Shown here: positions 11,400 through 47,392 of the stretch, in pieces
Position numbering within the stretch: position 1 is the stretch's first letter
How the letters are laid out: every line of letters starts with the position of its first letter
Notes under the pieces: model-generated
Databases searched by the model: none
What the model saw: the letters and a program-made list of their open reading frames with translations, nothing else
Told to the model about the DNA's origin: nothing
Made by a program: the position numbers and the translations under genes
From: Paraescarpia echinospica
Lineage: Eukaryota > Annelida > Polychaeta > Sabellida > Siboglinidae
DNA length: 64,000 nucleotides
Reading direction: 5' to 3'
Assembly (NCBI GenBank): GCA_020002185.1
Contig: CM034537.1
Span: 7,965,650 to 8,029,649, forward strand

Positions 11400-11839
11400 A
11401 GCGATGCCACCTATAACGGGATGCTCACGAGGAGCGCGCCCGTAGCTTTGGGCGGTGGCGGAGGAACGCCAAGTGGCTCATTCAACGAGGAAGTGGCACT
11501 GCGTGTGTTAACGGCACCACCTCCTGCCGCCTCGGCCCGCCTCGCTCCCGCCTCGCGGCCTCGGCGACGTCGCTCATTGGTCGCCCAGTCGGCCATTCAC
11601 GGCGCGACGTCGGCCACTGTCACGTCTTCTGAACGGGGATTCCTTGAACTGCGGTGGCGGTGTCGATTGTATGTATGTATGTATGTATGTACATAGCGGC
11701 CGCCAGAGCGGGCTGCACCAGCTGACCCGGGGCGCCAGCGTCTCGTGTTTATAGTACGCGCTGACCCCAGCATGAAATATTAAATAGTTGAGCGCGCCGA
11801 TCACGCCCGTAGAGCGACGAGAGCGCTCCTCGACCAAGC
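11400..11839 (+). promoter_or_regulatory. GC-rich presumptive promoter and 5' UTR of the P450 gene
   Basis: This block is markedly richer in G, C and CpG than the flanks, with repeated CCGCCTCG-type motifs (11525-11572) and an inverted CCAAT box (ATTGG at 11576-11580). A short ATGT microsatellite sits at 11669-11690. It ends at the predicted start codon. I see no convincing TATA box. Promoter function is inferred from position and composition. Confidence 0.45.
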
Positions 11840-36488
<24,649 letters not shown>

Positions 36489-36867
36489 GTTGACTTCCCG
36501 TTGCCTTCGCAGAGACTTTGTATTTCCGCTGCGACATCGCCGACAGATTTCGTTCCGTCGACGCATGCTGGCGCCACCGTTCTCGTAGGCGAGAACGCAG
36601 TTGCAATCTCGCGTGACCCGATTGCGCAGGACTCAACAAACTGGGTGTTTTCGGGTTGGCCTTTCCATGCTCAAATGGCGAGGGCTGTGTGGGGAAGGAG
36701 GGCGCACGCATACAATCAAACTGAGAGGCGTGTGGCCGACAAACAATGTGCAATACTGGGCGTGTGACTATGAGAGTGTCTCCTACTTGTCGGCCACACC
36801 GTGGTCCGAGACATCACTGTAACGTGCGATGTATCCGGACCGGAGGTTGAGCGTCGTCAATGGACGG

Positions 36868-37338
36868 TGTCGCGCTTACATTTATCCGGGCGTTAAATAA
36901 TATCCGGGTGACGTTTCTGCGCGTGCGCGTTTTTAGGGGAATGTATTTAGCACCAACTACGACTGTCGCGTTTTCATTTATCCGGGCGTTATGTATGTTT
37001 ATATATATATATATATATATATATAATTACATATGTCTATATACACATTTAAATTATAAAATGTTTGCTTCCCACAGACATAAACAATTTCTGTCGTAAA
37101 ACAGTTTCCTGTCCACGCACACGTCACGTGACTTACTCTTATACTTGGTCACAAATCTGAAACAACAAATTATAATTATGTACTCTAACTCTCGTATTAT
37201 GATAACAAACGAAACATATTTAACTACTGGATATTATTTATCACTACGTGATCTACAGATGCCAAATATTATGCCTTACGTATGCACATAAACATCACCC
37301 GGATAAAATTTAACGCCCGGATAAATGTAAGCGCGACA
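36868..37338. mobile_element. 471-bp MITE with inverted repeats of about 45 bp and 4-bp target duplication
   Basis: The left end TGTCGCGCTTACATTTATCC and the right end are reverse complements over about 45 bp with few mismatches. ACGG flanks both sides (36864-36867 and 37339-37342). A second internal copy of CATTTATCCGGGCGTTA lies at about 36976, followed by a TA run. There is no coding region, so it was presumably moved in trans. TGT...ACA ends with a 4-bp duplication occur in Ginger-like and some other cut-and-paste families; the assignment is inference. Confidence 0.8.
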
Positions 37339-37342
37339 ACGG

Positions 37343-39400
37343 CATGCGATGCTTGCAAGGGGACACAATTATTAGCTCTGCTCCGCGCAGACAGCAAGGC
37401 GTTCTCATATTCGTGCTGTACTATTTATGGTGTACAAACTAAATTACTCCTATCACTTGTATGTGGATATATTCTATATTGTCTTTATTATATAGAACAT
37501 GATTATGATATACTCACCCTAAAAATAGGTTAGCGTTATTGTACGGCGACAATTCATAATGTCTGGGGTGTTTTCTGTTTTTCAGTTGTGTTTTGCCGAT
37601 AGAATAATTTATTTAAAATTTGGTGGTTATATTCTAAACGGGAGCCGACGCACGACACCGCCATTAATCCATATCATGTTACTTTGTCTTTCGCCGTCTC
37701 TTTCTTTCTCCCTCTCAAATTGCCTCACTTAACATACCGAGATGGTCTGGTTGTATTACTTGCACGCTAGACGAGACAGGTTTGTGTAATTATACATAGT
37801 ACCGTCGACGTCGCTCAAGTGGCAGCTGTACTATCACGCAGATATTTACTCATCGGCTTCCTAATAAGAACCGATCACGTCAGGCCGCGGCAATCTCAAC
37901 AACACAATGATAAGACAAAGCTATATCGCGTTTACGCCATGGTACTATTTAAAAAGAATATCCCTACACCAGTCACCGCGTTACCTCTTCAAAATAAAGT
38001 ATGTCTACGACAGATGGACACAGTGTTACATATACACCGCGGAACGTCTTCAAAACAAAGTATGTCTACAACAGACAAACACTAATATTACACGCACGCG
38101 GTACTTCTTCAACACGAAGTATTTCTACGCCAGACGACCGCCATTGGTCGAACGGTGTCACGTGTTCTTAAGAGAACGGGTAATATTGTTCATAGTCGCT
38201 TGTTATAATGTAACATGTCTATTTATATTGTGTATTACGATGTAAATGTTTGTAAATACCAGTCGTGCACGTCAACGAGACGTTCCGCCGCCACCGGGCC
38301 GCATCACACTGCACACAAAGCCCAATTCTTCGCCATATTTGTTCTGGTTATACAACTTGATACCTCACACTATGCTTATGGCTGAACGAATATTTACGTT
38401 TAACGCATCTTGCATGTCGACCCCGAAATGATAGTAATATTTAGTTTGTAACCGCAAGGCGGCCTCCTCAAGTTCAAACAGGTTATGCAATGATAGTATC
38501 GGTAGAATTCAAAATTCTCTTGATAATGGGCTTGGTGAAATTATGAGGTCTCTCGCACCAGTTCTGTACTACCCGTATGACAAATCAATTATCAGCAACA
38601 CATAAGCCAATATGTATGTATATGTATGCTATATGTATGTCACGTATACCTAATGTGTGTTGTTTTTCCAAAACATCAATAAATGTGTATATTTATTTTG
38701 AGAACAACTGCATAGGTTTGATATATAAATCGATCATATGGAAATATAAGCAAATACGTGACTGTATTGTACGTACGACCACCTCGCACTCATAGCAGCC
38801 ATTCTAGTGTTTGTTTATTAGGATGGAACATTCCCGAATCAATTATAGAACCCGCGTCGCAATGCCGAATTGTTGGCACAGACAAATGACCCCTTATCAA
38901 GCGTCACCCGATCCCCAGTATCACGATAAACAAGGCAGAAACTCAGCAGCGTCAACTTTGCTGAGTGATCCAACCCACATTTCAATGAATGTCGAAATGC
39001 TATCGCGCCTACTCATCGTGGCGCCCGTGTGCCTGTTATGCAACTATTATCAGTCGTATGTCGGTAAACTAGGACGGACGAAATCTTACCAAAGCACGGG
39101 CAACGTCCCATACACGAACAACTTCAGTACTCCGAACGAACAGCCGCCGTTTCTCGTCGTGTATCGGGAGTTAGCAGAGAGGTCTAGCGTCATCGTTCTC
39201 CTGTCTGAGAATGCGACTCGACGACGCCGGTTAAACGGGTTCCATCTCTTCATTTGCTACCTCGTATCACTTTCTCCCTCAAGCACCGTACTGTAGCGCC
39301 ACCAGGCGGCGACAGCGTCGCCTGATTAGTGTCACTAGATCAGATTGTCCGATGTGTCGACGTCGCGTCACCCTCGAATACTAAATTACTTGCGCTTTCA
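37343..39400. other. intergenic stretch after the P450
   Basis: Mostly unique. A degenerate repeat of about 60 bp, 3 copies, occupies 37985-38135 (CTTCAAAATAAAGTATGTCT and variants). A 161-codon non-repetitive plus frame at 38811-39296 has no family I recognise and no supporting exon structure; I do not call it a gene. Confidence 0.45.
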
Positions 39401-39405
39401 AGTGC

Positions 39406-39408
<3 letters not shown>

Positions 39409-39480
<72 letters not shown>

Positions 39481-39595
39481 ATGCTTATGTGCATGTGTGT
39501 ATGCGTGTGTGAGTGTGTGAGTGTGTGCGTGTGTGAAGTGTGTGCGTGTGTGTGAGTGTGTGAGTGTGTGCGTGTGTGAAGTGTGTGCGTGTGTG
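39409..39595. repeat. (GT)n microsatellite
   Basis: Pure GT to 39479, then GTGTGTGA-type degenerate repeats including two copies of GTGTGTGAAGTGTGTGCGTG. Confidence 0.95.
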
Positions 39596-40106
39596 GTGTT
39601 ATGTGGTGTGGTGTTATGTGGTGTGGTGTTATGTGGTGTGGTGTTATGTGGTGTTGTGTGGTGTTATGTGGTGTGGTGTGGTATTATGTGGTATTATGTG
39701 GTGTTGTGTGGTGTTATGTGGTATTATATGGTGTGGTGTTATGTGGTGTGGTGTGGTGTTATGTGGTGCGGTGTGGTGTGGTGTTATGTGGTGTGGTGTG
39801 GTGTTATGTGGTGTTATGTGGTGTTATGTGGTGTGGTGTTATGTGGTGTGGTGTTATGTGGTGTGGTGTCGTGTGGTGTTATGTGGTGTGGTGTGGTGTG
39901 GTGTGGTGTGGTATTATGTGGTGTTGTGTGGTGTTGTGTGGTGTTATGTGGTGTTATGTGGTGTGGTGTGGTGTTATGTGGTGTGGTGTGGTGTGGTGTG
40001 GTGTGGTGTGGTGTGGTGTGGTGTGGTGTTATGTGGTGTGGTGTGGTGTTATGTGGTGCGGTGTGGTGTGGTGTGGTGTGGTGTGGTGTGGTGTGGTGTG
40101 AGGTAG
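39596..40106. repeat. GTGGT/GTTAT pentanucleotide satellite
   Basis: About 510 bases composed of GTGGT and GTTAT pentamers in varying order. The plus strand is G/T with few A and almost no C. Cys/Val/Trp-rich frames across it are artefacts. Confidence 0.95.
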
Positions 40107-40526
40107 TGTGGGTGATCATAATAACTAGTTTTTCCTGCGACGTTGAGCGATGCTACACCGGTGCCTAAATATTGTAAACACGTTCAGTGCATGTTACAGT
40201 AAAACATGTCACCCTTAATATAAGAAAATAAAGCATCTCACAAAACCGTCACTCGTAACACTTGGATTGTTGGGTAAACGCGCGCACCAACCGCCAACAA
40301 ACACAACAATTACTGCCACAAGCCGCAGTCGAGCAAAGGTCAAAGATACACGGGAATATTAACTGTCGTTGCAAGGTATGCGGGCCAGTTATTAAGTCAC
40401 ATGCACAGAACAGAGCATGTTAATAGCTGGATAACGTCCGCTGTAACGAACAGTGCGGCCTGTCGCCACATTGCCGTACGGGAGAGATGGATGGATAGTT
40501 CGCCGGTGCCGTTCGAACGAATAAGG
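40107..40526. other. unannotated spacer
   Basis: About 420 bases of unique sequence separating two satellite blocks; nothing recognised. Confidence 0.5.
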
Positions 40527-41213
40527 GGATGGAGAGGTCGTCACAGTGTCGTACGAGAGAGGCGGACGGAGAGGTCGTCACAGTGTCGTACGAGAGAGGC
40601 GGGCGGAGAGGTCGTCGCAGTGCCGTACGAGAGAGGTGGACGGAGAGGTCGTCGCAGTGCCGTACGAGAGAGGTGGACGGAGAGGTCGTCACAGTGTCGT
40701 ACGAGAGAGGTGGACGGAGAAGTCGTCACAGTGCCGTACGAGAGAGGTGGGCGGAGAGGTCGTCGCAGTGCCGTACGAGAGAGGTGGACGGAGAGGTCGT
40801 CACAGTGGCGTACGAGAGAGGTGGACGGAGAGGTCGCCTCAGTGCCGTACGACAGAGTGAGGGGAAGGAGAGGTTGCCACAGTGTCGTACGAGAGAGGTG
40901 GACGGACAGAGAGGTCGTCACAGTGCCGTACGAGAGAGGTGGACGGAGAGGTCGTCGCAGTGCCGTACGAGAGAGGTGGACGGAGAGGTCGTCGCAGTGC
41001 CGTACGAGAGAGGTGGACGGAGAGGTCGTCGCAGTGCCGTACGAGAGAGGTGGACGGAGAGGTCGTCACAGTGCCGTACGAGAGAAGTGGACGGAGAGGT
41101 CGTTAAGTGCCGTACGAGGGAGGTCGCCACAGTGCCGTACGAACGAGTGAGGGGACGGAGAGGTCGTCACAGTGTCGTAAGAGAGAGGTAGATGGAGAGG
41201 TAGTTACAGTGCC
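40527..41213. repeat. 37-bp satellite, about 18 copies
   Basis: The unit contains GTACGAGAGAGGTGGACGGA then GAGGTCGTC(A/G)CAGTGCC. Arg/Glu/Gly-rich frames in three plus phases and Leu/Ser/Thr-rich minus frames are artefacts of the repeat. Confidence 0.9.
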
Positions 41214-42590
41214 GTACGAGTGAGGGGACGGTGAGGTAGCCGCAGTGTCGTAAGGGTGAGGGGACGGAGAGGTAGCCACAGTGTCGTACGGGTGAGGGGA
41301 CGGAGAGGTAGCCACAGTGTCGTACGGGTGAGGGGACGGAGAGGTAGCCACAGTGTCGTACGGGTGAGGGGACGGAGAGGTAGCCACAGTGTCGTACGGG
41401 TGAGGGGACGGAGAGGTAGCCACAGTGTCTGGTTGAGGGATGAAGAGGCAGCCATTGCAATCGTAATGGCAGGGACGGAGAGGTAGCCATGCGTCGTACC
41501 GGGTGAGGGGACGGAGAGGCAGCCACAGTGTCACGGAGGGGACGGAGAGGTAGCCACAGTGTCGTACGGGTGAGGGGACGGAGAGGTAGCCACAGTGTCG
41601 TACGGGTGAGGGGACGGAGAGGTAGCCACAGTGTCGTACGGGTGAGGGGACGGAGAGGTAGCCACAGTGTCGTACGGGTGAGGGGACGGAGAGGTAGCCA
41701 CAGTGTCGTACGGTTGAGGGGATGGAGAGGTAGCCACAGTGTCGTACGGGTGAGGGGACGGAGAGGGTAGCGTCTGCGCAGTGGACGGAGAGGTAGCCAC
41801 AGTGTCGTACGGATGATGGGACGGAGAGGTAGCCACATTGTCGTACGGGTGAGGGGACGGAGAGGTAGCCACAGTGTCATACGGGTGAGAGGATGGAGGG
41901 ATAGCTACAGTGTCGTACGGGTGATGGGACGGATAGATAGCCACATTGTCGTACGGGTGATGGAACGGAGAGGTAGCCACAGTCTCGTACGGGTGAGGGG
42001 GCGGAGAGGTAGCCACAGTGTCGTACGGGTGAGGGGACGGAGAGGTAGCCACAGTGTCGTACGGGTGAGGAGACGGAGGGGTAGCTACAGTGTCGTACGG
42101 GTGATGGGACGGAGAGATAGCCACATTGTCGTACGGGTGATGGGAACGGAGAGGTAGCCACAGTGTCTTACGGGTGAGGGGACGGAGGGGTAGCTACAGT
42201 GTCGTACGGGTGATGGGACGGAGAGATAGCCACATTGTCGTACAGGTGACGGAACGGAGAGGTAGCCACAGTCTCGTACGGGTGAGGGGACGGAGAGGTA
42301 GCCACAGTGTCGTAAGGGTGAGGGGACGGTGAGGTAGCCACAGTGTCGTACGGGTGAGGAGACGGAGGGGTAGCTACAGTGTCGTACGGGTGATGGGACG
42401 GAGAGATAGCCACATTGTCGTACAGGTGATGGAACGGAGAGGTAGCCACAGTCTCGTACGGGTGAGGAGACGGAGGGGTAGCCACAGTGTCGTACGGGTG
42501 AGGGTACGGAGAGGTAGCCGCAGTGTCATACGGGTGAGGGGACGGAGAGGTAGCCACAGTGTCGTACGGGTGAGGGGACGGAGAGGTTGC
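41214..42590. repeat. 36-bp satellite, about 38 copies, related to the 37-bp array
   Basis: The unit contains GTGTCGTACGGGTGAGGGGA then CGGAGAGGTAGCCACA. It shares CGTACG, GACGGAGAGGT and CACAGTG(T/C)CG with the preceding array and takes over from it at about 41214. Multi-unit blocks with GTGATGGGACGGAGAGATAG variants recur at about 41915, 42090, 42205 and 42385, indicating higher-order duplication. Confidence 0.9.
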
Positions 42591-42709
42591 ATCGTGAATG
42601 TTATAGTTTTAACTTGCTCCACCCCCACACACGCCTCCTGCCACTATCCAAGTAGCGCCTTCATTCTGGTTTAGCTCGAAAATTATCCCTATCCTCACAC
42701 AATCTATTG

Positions 42710-42920
<211 letters not shown>

Positions 42921-43324
42921 AGTTGTTAGATGTCAACTATCGAGGAAGGGGTGGAAGATGATCAAATGTTGAACTCGTCCACGCTGCGAGTATATGAATT
43001 GGTTACATGGAAAGAACAGCGTACGGTGTCGTTACACAATGCAATGGTTACGGAGACAAGTAGATACACGTGTACACATTCTAATCTACTTATTGTACAC
43101 TGTAACTAAAGAAATCCTACGCTAGTGGTTTCATTGTTTGTTTATTTAAGCTATACTCTGCCGTGAAACAATACCTTGCCTTACAAATGACCGTACACTT
43201 GTTTGATCAACACAAATAGAACGTTATGTGGTTATATTAGATAAGAACGTTGTATGTTTTAGTATACAGACATTCTTATAAAATATGTATTGAATATAGC
43301 AGCAACTGTGTACATGCCCTCCCG

Positions 43325-43512
43325 TTGGTGTGTGCACAAGTGTCTGTGCGTGTAAAACTCTCTGTGCGTGCACACCTGCCGTCACCTCGTACAACGTAAA
43401 CTCGTGTATGCACACCTGTCAGTGCGTGCACACCTGTCAGTGCGTGCACACCTGTAAATGCGTGCACACCTGTCTGTGCATGTATACTTGTCAGTGCGTG
43501 CACACCCGTCCG
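43325..43512. repeat. 18-bp minisatellite, about 10 copies
   Basis: Units of GTGCGTGCACACCTGTCA with substitutions; the second half is the best preserved. Confidence 0.9.
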
Positions 43513-43988
43513 TCACAGATTTAAACACTTGCGTGCGTTAGTATTTCGCGGTCTTGAGTCACGTCGGCGCTGGAGGAACTGCGACTACTACGCCCCCTAT
43601 CGTGTTTTCTTCTGTGCCCATGCCGCCCTCTTGTGGGTTCCGTAGAGTTAGCATGCGGTTTCTGTGTCAATGAAAACAGCACGGTATACATATAACATGA
43701 CTAAACATGTTCACTATTTCGTATACGATGACATGAAAGGAAACATATGTACAGTCACTGTGGTAAAACGCACACAACAATGCTTCCCGATTTCCTGATT
43801 AGGCATACCATATGGACAGGTACGCACACCCGAAGGAGTAAATAATTTCATTGATAATTATGAATAAGTTTACTGCTTAATATTGGACTTAAAATGATGT
43901 TAGGTGTGCATTACAAACACCTAATAAGTTCATATTTATACGTGGTTACTTTCAAATAACTTTTATGAGAGTGATAATAGACATGAAA
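43513..43988. other. unannotated spacer
   Basis: Unique sequence up to the left TA target site of the pogo-like element; nothing recognised. Confidence 0.5.
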
Positions 43989-44780
43989 TAGGGTAGGGTG
44001 GGGCAAGGAGCCCCCGTGGGGTAACAAACCCCCTTGTATTACGTCGGTTATACGTGCTTGATGTATGTGTCTGGTGGACGAATATAATGCTGCGACCTAG
44101 TGACTACTCTGACCGAAAAGCAGACGCACGCCAAACACGGTTAGTAAATATTTGCATTTTAAGTTTTGTTGCATGCTTGATGTAATCTGCGTGTTTGTAA
44201 TGTTTTATTGAAACAATTGGATTACACACAGCCTCGTGCAATTGTTGTTATATTTTTCAGTAGTCCATAGAACTTCATACAATTTTAGAAAATTGGGCGA
44301 TAATTAGTATTAGCGCGGGTTTTGACATTTGTGTAGACCATGCGTGCTGAGGGTGCCCCGCAGAGAGGGCGTTTTGCCCCTCGTGATTTGGGTAATGTAC
44401 AATCGTGATTAGGTCACGAAAATATATTTGTTTTATATAGCTGGTGAGATAATTTCACAGTGCGCAGTAATGCTCCATGTGCAAAAGCCCGGCAAGATTG
44501 TTGCCACGAAAGGAGTTCGCCTTGTGGGGAAAGTGACAAGCGGGGAGCGCGGCGCCACCATCACCGTCATTAGCGGGATGAACCCGGCCGGCACATATCT
44601 TCACCGATGTTCATCTTTCCGAGAAAGAGGATGGCTGAATCGCTGATGACAGGTGCGCCATGTCAATCCGTTGGCTACTGTAGTTCCAACGGCTGGACGG
44701 ACCCTGATATATTTGTGAGGTGGCTGGAATATTTTGCCAATTTCACCAAAGTTGACGTGCCCCAGATCGTGATCCTCGAT

Positions 44781-45110
44781 AAAGGTAAAAAGGTAAGTTC
44801 TTATGTTCTTATATAGCGCAGTATCCAGTCTTTAGGACTGCTCAAAGCGCTTTACACTTTACTCCCTGGCAGACGTGTTCAATCGAACACCATCTCGACT
44901 TCTCATTCAGCCACGCTGCAATTAATGCGCGAAGACTATTTGTACACAAATATCCACCACTGTCCATAGCCAGGTACTCATTCCTACAGCTGAGTGAACT
45001 GAAGCAATGCAGAGTAAACGAACTTGCCCAAGGTTCGACACCGCCGCACAGGATTCGAACCCTCGTTCTCTCAGTCGATAGTCCGGAGGTCATACCGCTG
45101 TGTTACTGCG
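44781..45110 (-). mobile_element. full-length CORE-SINE copy B inserted in the transposase
   Basis: Read on the minus strand, it begins with a tRNA-like pol III promoter (A-box-like TAACACAGCGGTATGACC, B box GGGTTCGAATCC), then a CORE-like segment (TTGGGCAAGTTCGTTTACTC ... TCAGCTGTAGGAATGAG), and ends with an L2-like tail (GTAAAGCGCTTTGAGCAGTC ... ATACTGCGCTATATAAGAAC). CTCGAT is present on both sides (44775-44780 and 45111-45116) as a 6-bp target duplication. Removing the insert and one copy rejoins the transposase frame. Architecture matches MIR-like SINEs that borrow the machinery of an L2-type LINE. Confidence 0.88.
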
Positions 45111-45519
45111 CTCGATGGCCACCACTGTCACAAGACTTTGGCTGCGATAGAGTATGCGAGTAGTCGTAGCATTACCTTGATCACACTGCCACCGCACATC
45201 ACACACAAGTTGCAGCCATTGGACATAGTCATATTTCAAATCCCTCAAGAGTGCGTACAACGCTGCGGCTGGCAGCTGGATGGTCGCCAATCCCGGAAGG
45301 AGAATCACCGCATACGACGTGGCAACAATATTTGGAAAGGCATTCCTGCGATCCACCACACCAGACAAAGCCGTGGCAGGCTTTCACGCGTGTGGAATTT
45401 GGCCATTCGACGCAGAAATCTTCACGGATGAAGACTATGTTACCGCTGCGGTTACCGATGAGGATGCCTTGCCACCGACCGCTAGATCACCCTCTGCCTT
45501 GCCGCCAACTGTCGGAACT

Positions 45520-45905
45520 TCCTCATTACTGCCGCCAACTGCCGGATCCTCCTCAGTACTACCGCCAACTGCCGGATCTTCCTCAGTACTGCCACCAACT
45601 GCCGGATCTTCCTCAGTACTTACGCCAACTGCCGGATCCTCCTCAGTACTTCCGCCAACTGCCGGATCTTCCTCAGTACTTCCGCCAACTGCCGGATCCT
45701 CCTCAGTACTTCCGCCAACTGCCGGATCTTCCTCAGTACTGCCGCCAACTGCCGGATTCTCCTCAGTACAACGGCCAACTGCCAGACCGTCCTTAGTAAT
45801 GTCGCAAACTGCCGGATCCTCATCAGTACTGCCGCCAACTGCCGGATCATCCTCAGTATAGCCGCCAACTGCCGGATCATCCTCAGTACAACAGCCAACT
45901 GCGGA
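45520..45905. repeat. 30-bp minisatellite inside the transposase frame, about 13 copies
   Basis: Unit CTGCCGCCAACTGCCGGATC plus CTCCTCAGTA, 30 bp or 10 codons, encoding repeats of LPPTAGSSSV. It lies between the DDE domain and the C-terminal tail, so a coding linker has expanded without changing frame until a stop near 45860. Confidence 0.92.
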
Positions 45906-46784
45906 TCATCTTCAGCCTTGCTGGCAACAAGCCTGTTGGTCAGTGACCTCATAGAGAAACTGTCGCCAAAACCCAAACTATCCCGTCCACACCCGAGGTC
46001 ACGTGTTGCTGAATCAGCTGCGGTGCTGACTTCGTCTCCTTATAAGAGAAAACTTGCTGAACGAGAGTCAGTCAATGAAAAGGCGAAGCGAATGGGGAAA
46101 ACCAAAAGGGAAGTCACAGTGCAGAAACAACCCAAGCAAGATCGCAGTGGCGAAACCAAAGAGAAGACGCGTCAGCTGTGAGGAGGAGGATTGACCATGC
46201 ATCATCTGCGGCGAGCCGTTCGTGAACAGCAGGTCAAGGGAAGTGTTGGTGCAGCGTCAGATGTGCCAGAAATAGACACACAACGACTGCACGCCAGGAC
46301 TGCCAGGGTTCATCTGTCCAAACTGCGAGTCAGATAGTGACTGAACGAAGCTGTCTGTTGCCGGGTGCATTCAGTTACACAACTTGAATTTGTATAACGT
46401 TATGTTATCTGACAGTGAAGGACTGTCGTAATTCTGTAGATTAGGTATCTGTATTGGATAAGATAATACATAACTCCATTTTCACGTTGATCACGAATTT
46501 GTCTCATTTCAGTTTTCGTATGTTATACAATGAAATCGTCTATGGGGCATCATGCCACACAAGAGGGCGTCTTGCCCCAGGTATGAGGCAAGACGCCCCC
46601 TTGGGATTATATTTTTAATTAACGATTATAAAAGTTATTGTTGTCAAATGTCACACATGCTTTGGTGATACATAGCATAACCGCACGGCAATTGTATGAG
46701 AGTAACATGAAGTCAAAATGACAAGTTCATGAATAACTATGCCCATTTTCCCTTAAGGGGGGCTCTATGCTCCACCCTACCCTA

Positions 46785-46939
46785 CATGTCTGTTGTTCCA
46801 AATAGCCTAGAAAATGCAACGGCAATCATGATGACTATGAGTGTATCTTTTGGGAAGAGATTAAAGGTCGTTGGTTCCTTACACCTGGTGTATATGCAAG
46901 GGGAAGTAAACTATCTATATATATATATGTCGTGCATTC
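46785..46939. other. spacer after the pogo-like element
   Basis: Flank of the transposon with a short TATA run at about 46915-46927; nothing else recognised. Confidence 0.5.
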
Positions 46940-47075
46940 AGTGATTCTAACAGGACAACATCTCCAGCAGGTGGTCGATAACTAGAAGAAGACAGTTGTG
47001 TAGAGATGAGACGCGAGCAGCCTATTCTTGTCCATGTAGACGATAAACATGGAACGGCCTGCTACGAAACAATAC
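46940..47075 (-). mobile_element. LINE 3' tail, short copy
   Basis: Shares about 135 bp of high identity (for example ATGAGACGCGAGCAGCCTAT) with the terminal part of the longer fragment at 47393-47985. It ends just inside the coding stop region, as expected for a severely 5'-truncated insertion of the same family, in the same orientation. Confidence 0.7.
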
Positions 47076-47392
47076 ATACGCGTGAACGTCGTCTACTTGT
47101 GACACTTGTTGATCGGCGGTAACGTCTAGCGGACTTGCGGCTGTGATCTTCGTCTTGCATGGTATTCTCTTGCAATTCAATGACAGATATATCACCGGTT
47201 TCTATCGCCATAGCGTTCTGGAATGAACAGACACACTAACGTGACTGTGGCAACGAATGGCACCAGGCGACGGCAACGTTTAATATGATTAATTAAACCA
47301 AATAGTATGATAAACAGGGGTTACCATTTTAAGTTTAAATCTATTTTGTTTTGTTTGAAACATGCTAGATTAAAGCGTTCTGATTAGTTCTT

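Larger units (their letters stand above)
44476..46337 (+). pseudogene. DDE_1 (pogo/jerky-like) transposase pseudogene
   Basis: Readable pieces follow the DDE_1 (PF03184-type) order: QKPGKIVATKG and VTSGERGATITVISGMNPAG (frame 1), then MFIFPRKRM, SNGWTDPDIFVRWL and VILD (frame 2), then after the SINE HHCHKTLAAIEYAS, LPPHITHKLQPLD (frame 2), then SAYNAAAGSW, GRRITAYDVATIFGKAF and FHACGIWPFDAEIFTDEDY (frame 3). A SPYKRKLAE segment and a CIICGEPF...CPNCESD cysteine pair motif with an internal stop end the protein at 46337. At least two frameshifts (about 44605 and 45235), stops and the SINE make it non-functional. The first catalytic Asp region and helix-turn-helix part were not seen. In intact relatives the protein cuts at the inverted repeats. 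Confidence 0.85.
43991..46782 (+). mobile_element. pogo/Tc1-mariner-type DNA transposon, degenerate, 2.8 kb
   Basis: The left end GGGTAGGGTGGGGCAAGGAG and the reverse complement of the right end (GGGTAGGGTGGAGCATAGAG) match over about 27 bp. Both sides are flanked by TA (43989-43990 and 46783-46784), the target duplication of this superfamily. Subterminal GCCCC/GGGGC motifs with AGAGGGCGTNTTGCCCC recur near both ends (about 44355 and 46565). Inside lies a plus-strand transposase relic interrupted by a SINE. The N-terminal DNA-binding half of the transposase was not found, so the copy is also internally deleted or diverged there. Confidence 0.85.

Noticed and set aside
11133..11696. 187-codon plus frame upstream of the P450
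   Set aside because: It lies in a GC-rich probable promoter region with few stops by composition, ends in an ATGT microsatellite, and shows no recognised domain.
38811..39296. 161-codon non-repetitive plus frame
   Set aside because: No known motif, no neighbouring exon or promoter signal; kept only as a remark because chance frames of this size are possible.
40401..42161. Long Arg/Gly-rich plus frames and Ser/Pro/Leu-rich minus frames
   Set aside because: They come from the 37-bp and 36-bp satellites, and several frames are open at once.
45040..45110. Possible tRNA gene on the minus strand
   Set aside because: A-box-like and B-box sequences are present, but there is no full cloverleaf, and the segment is the head of the SINE at 44781-45110.
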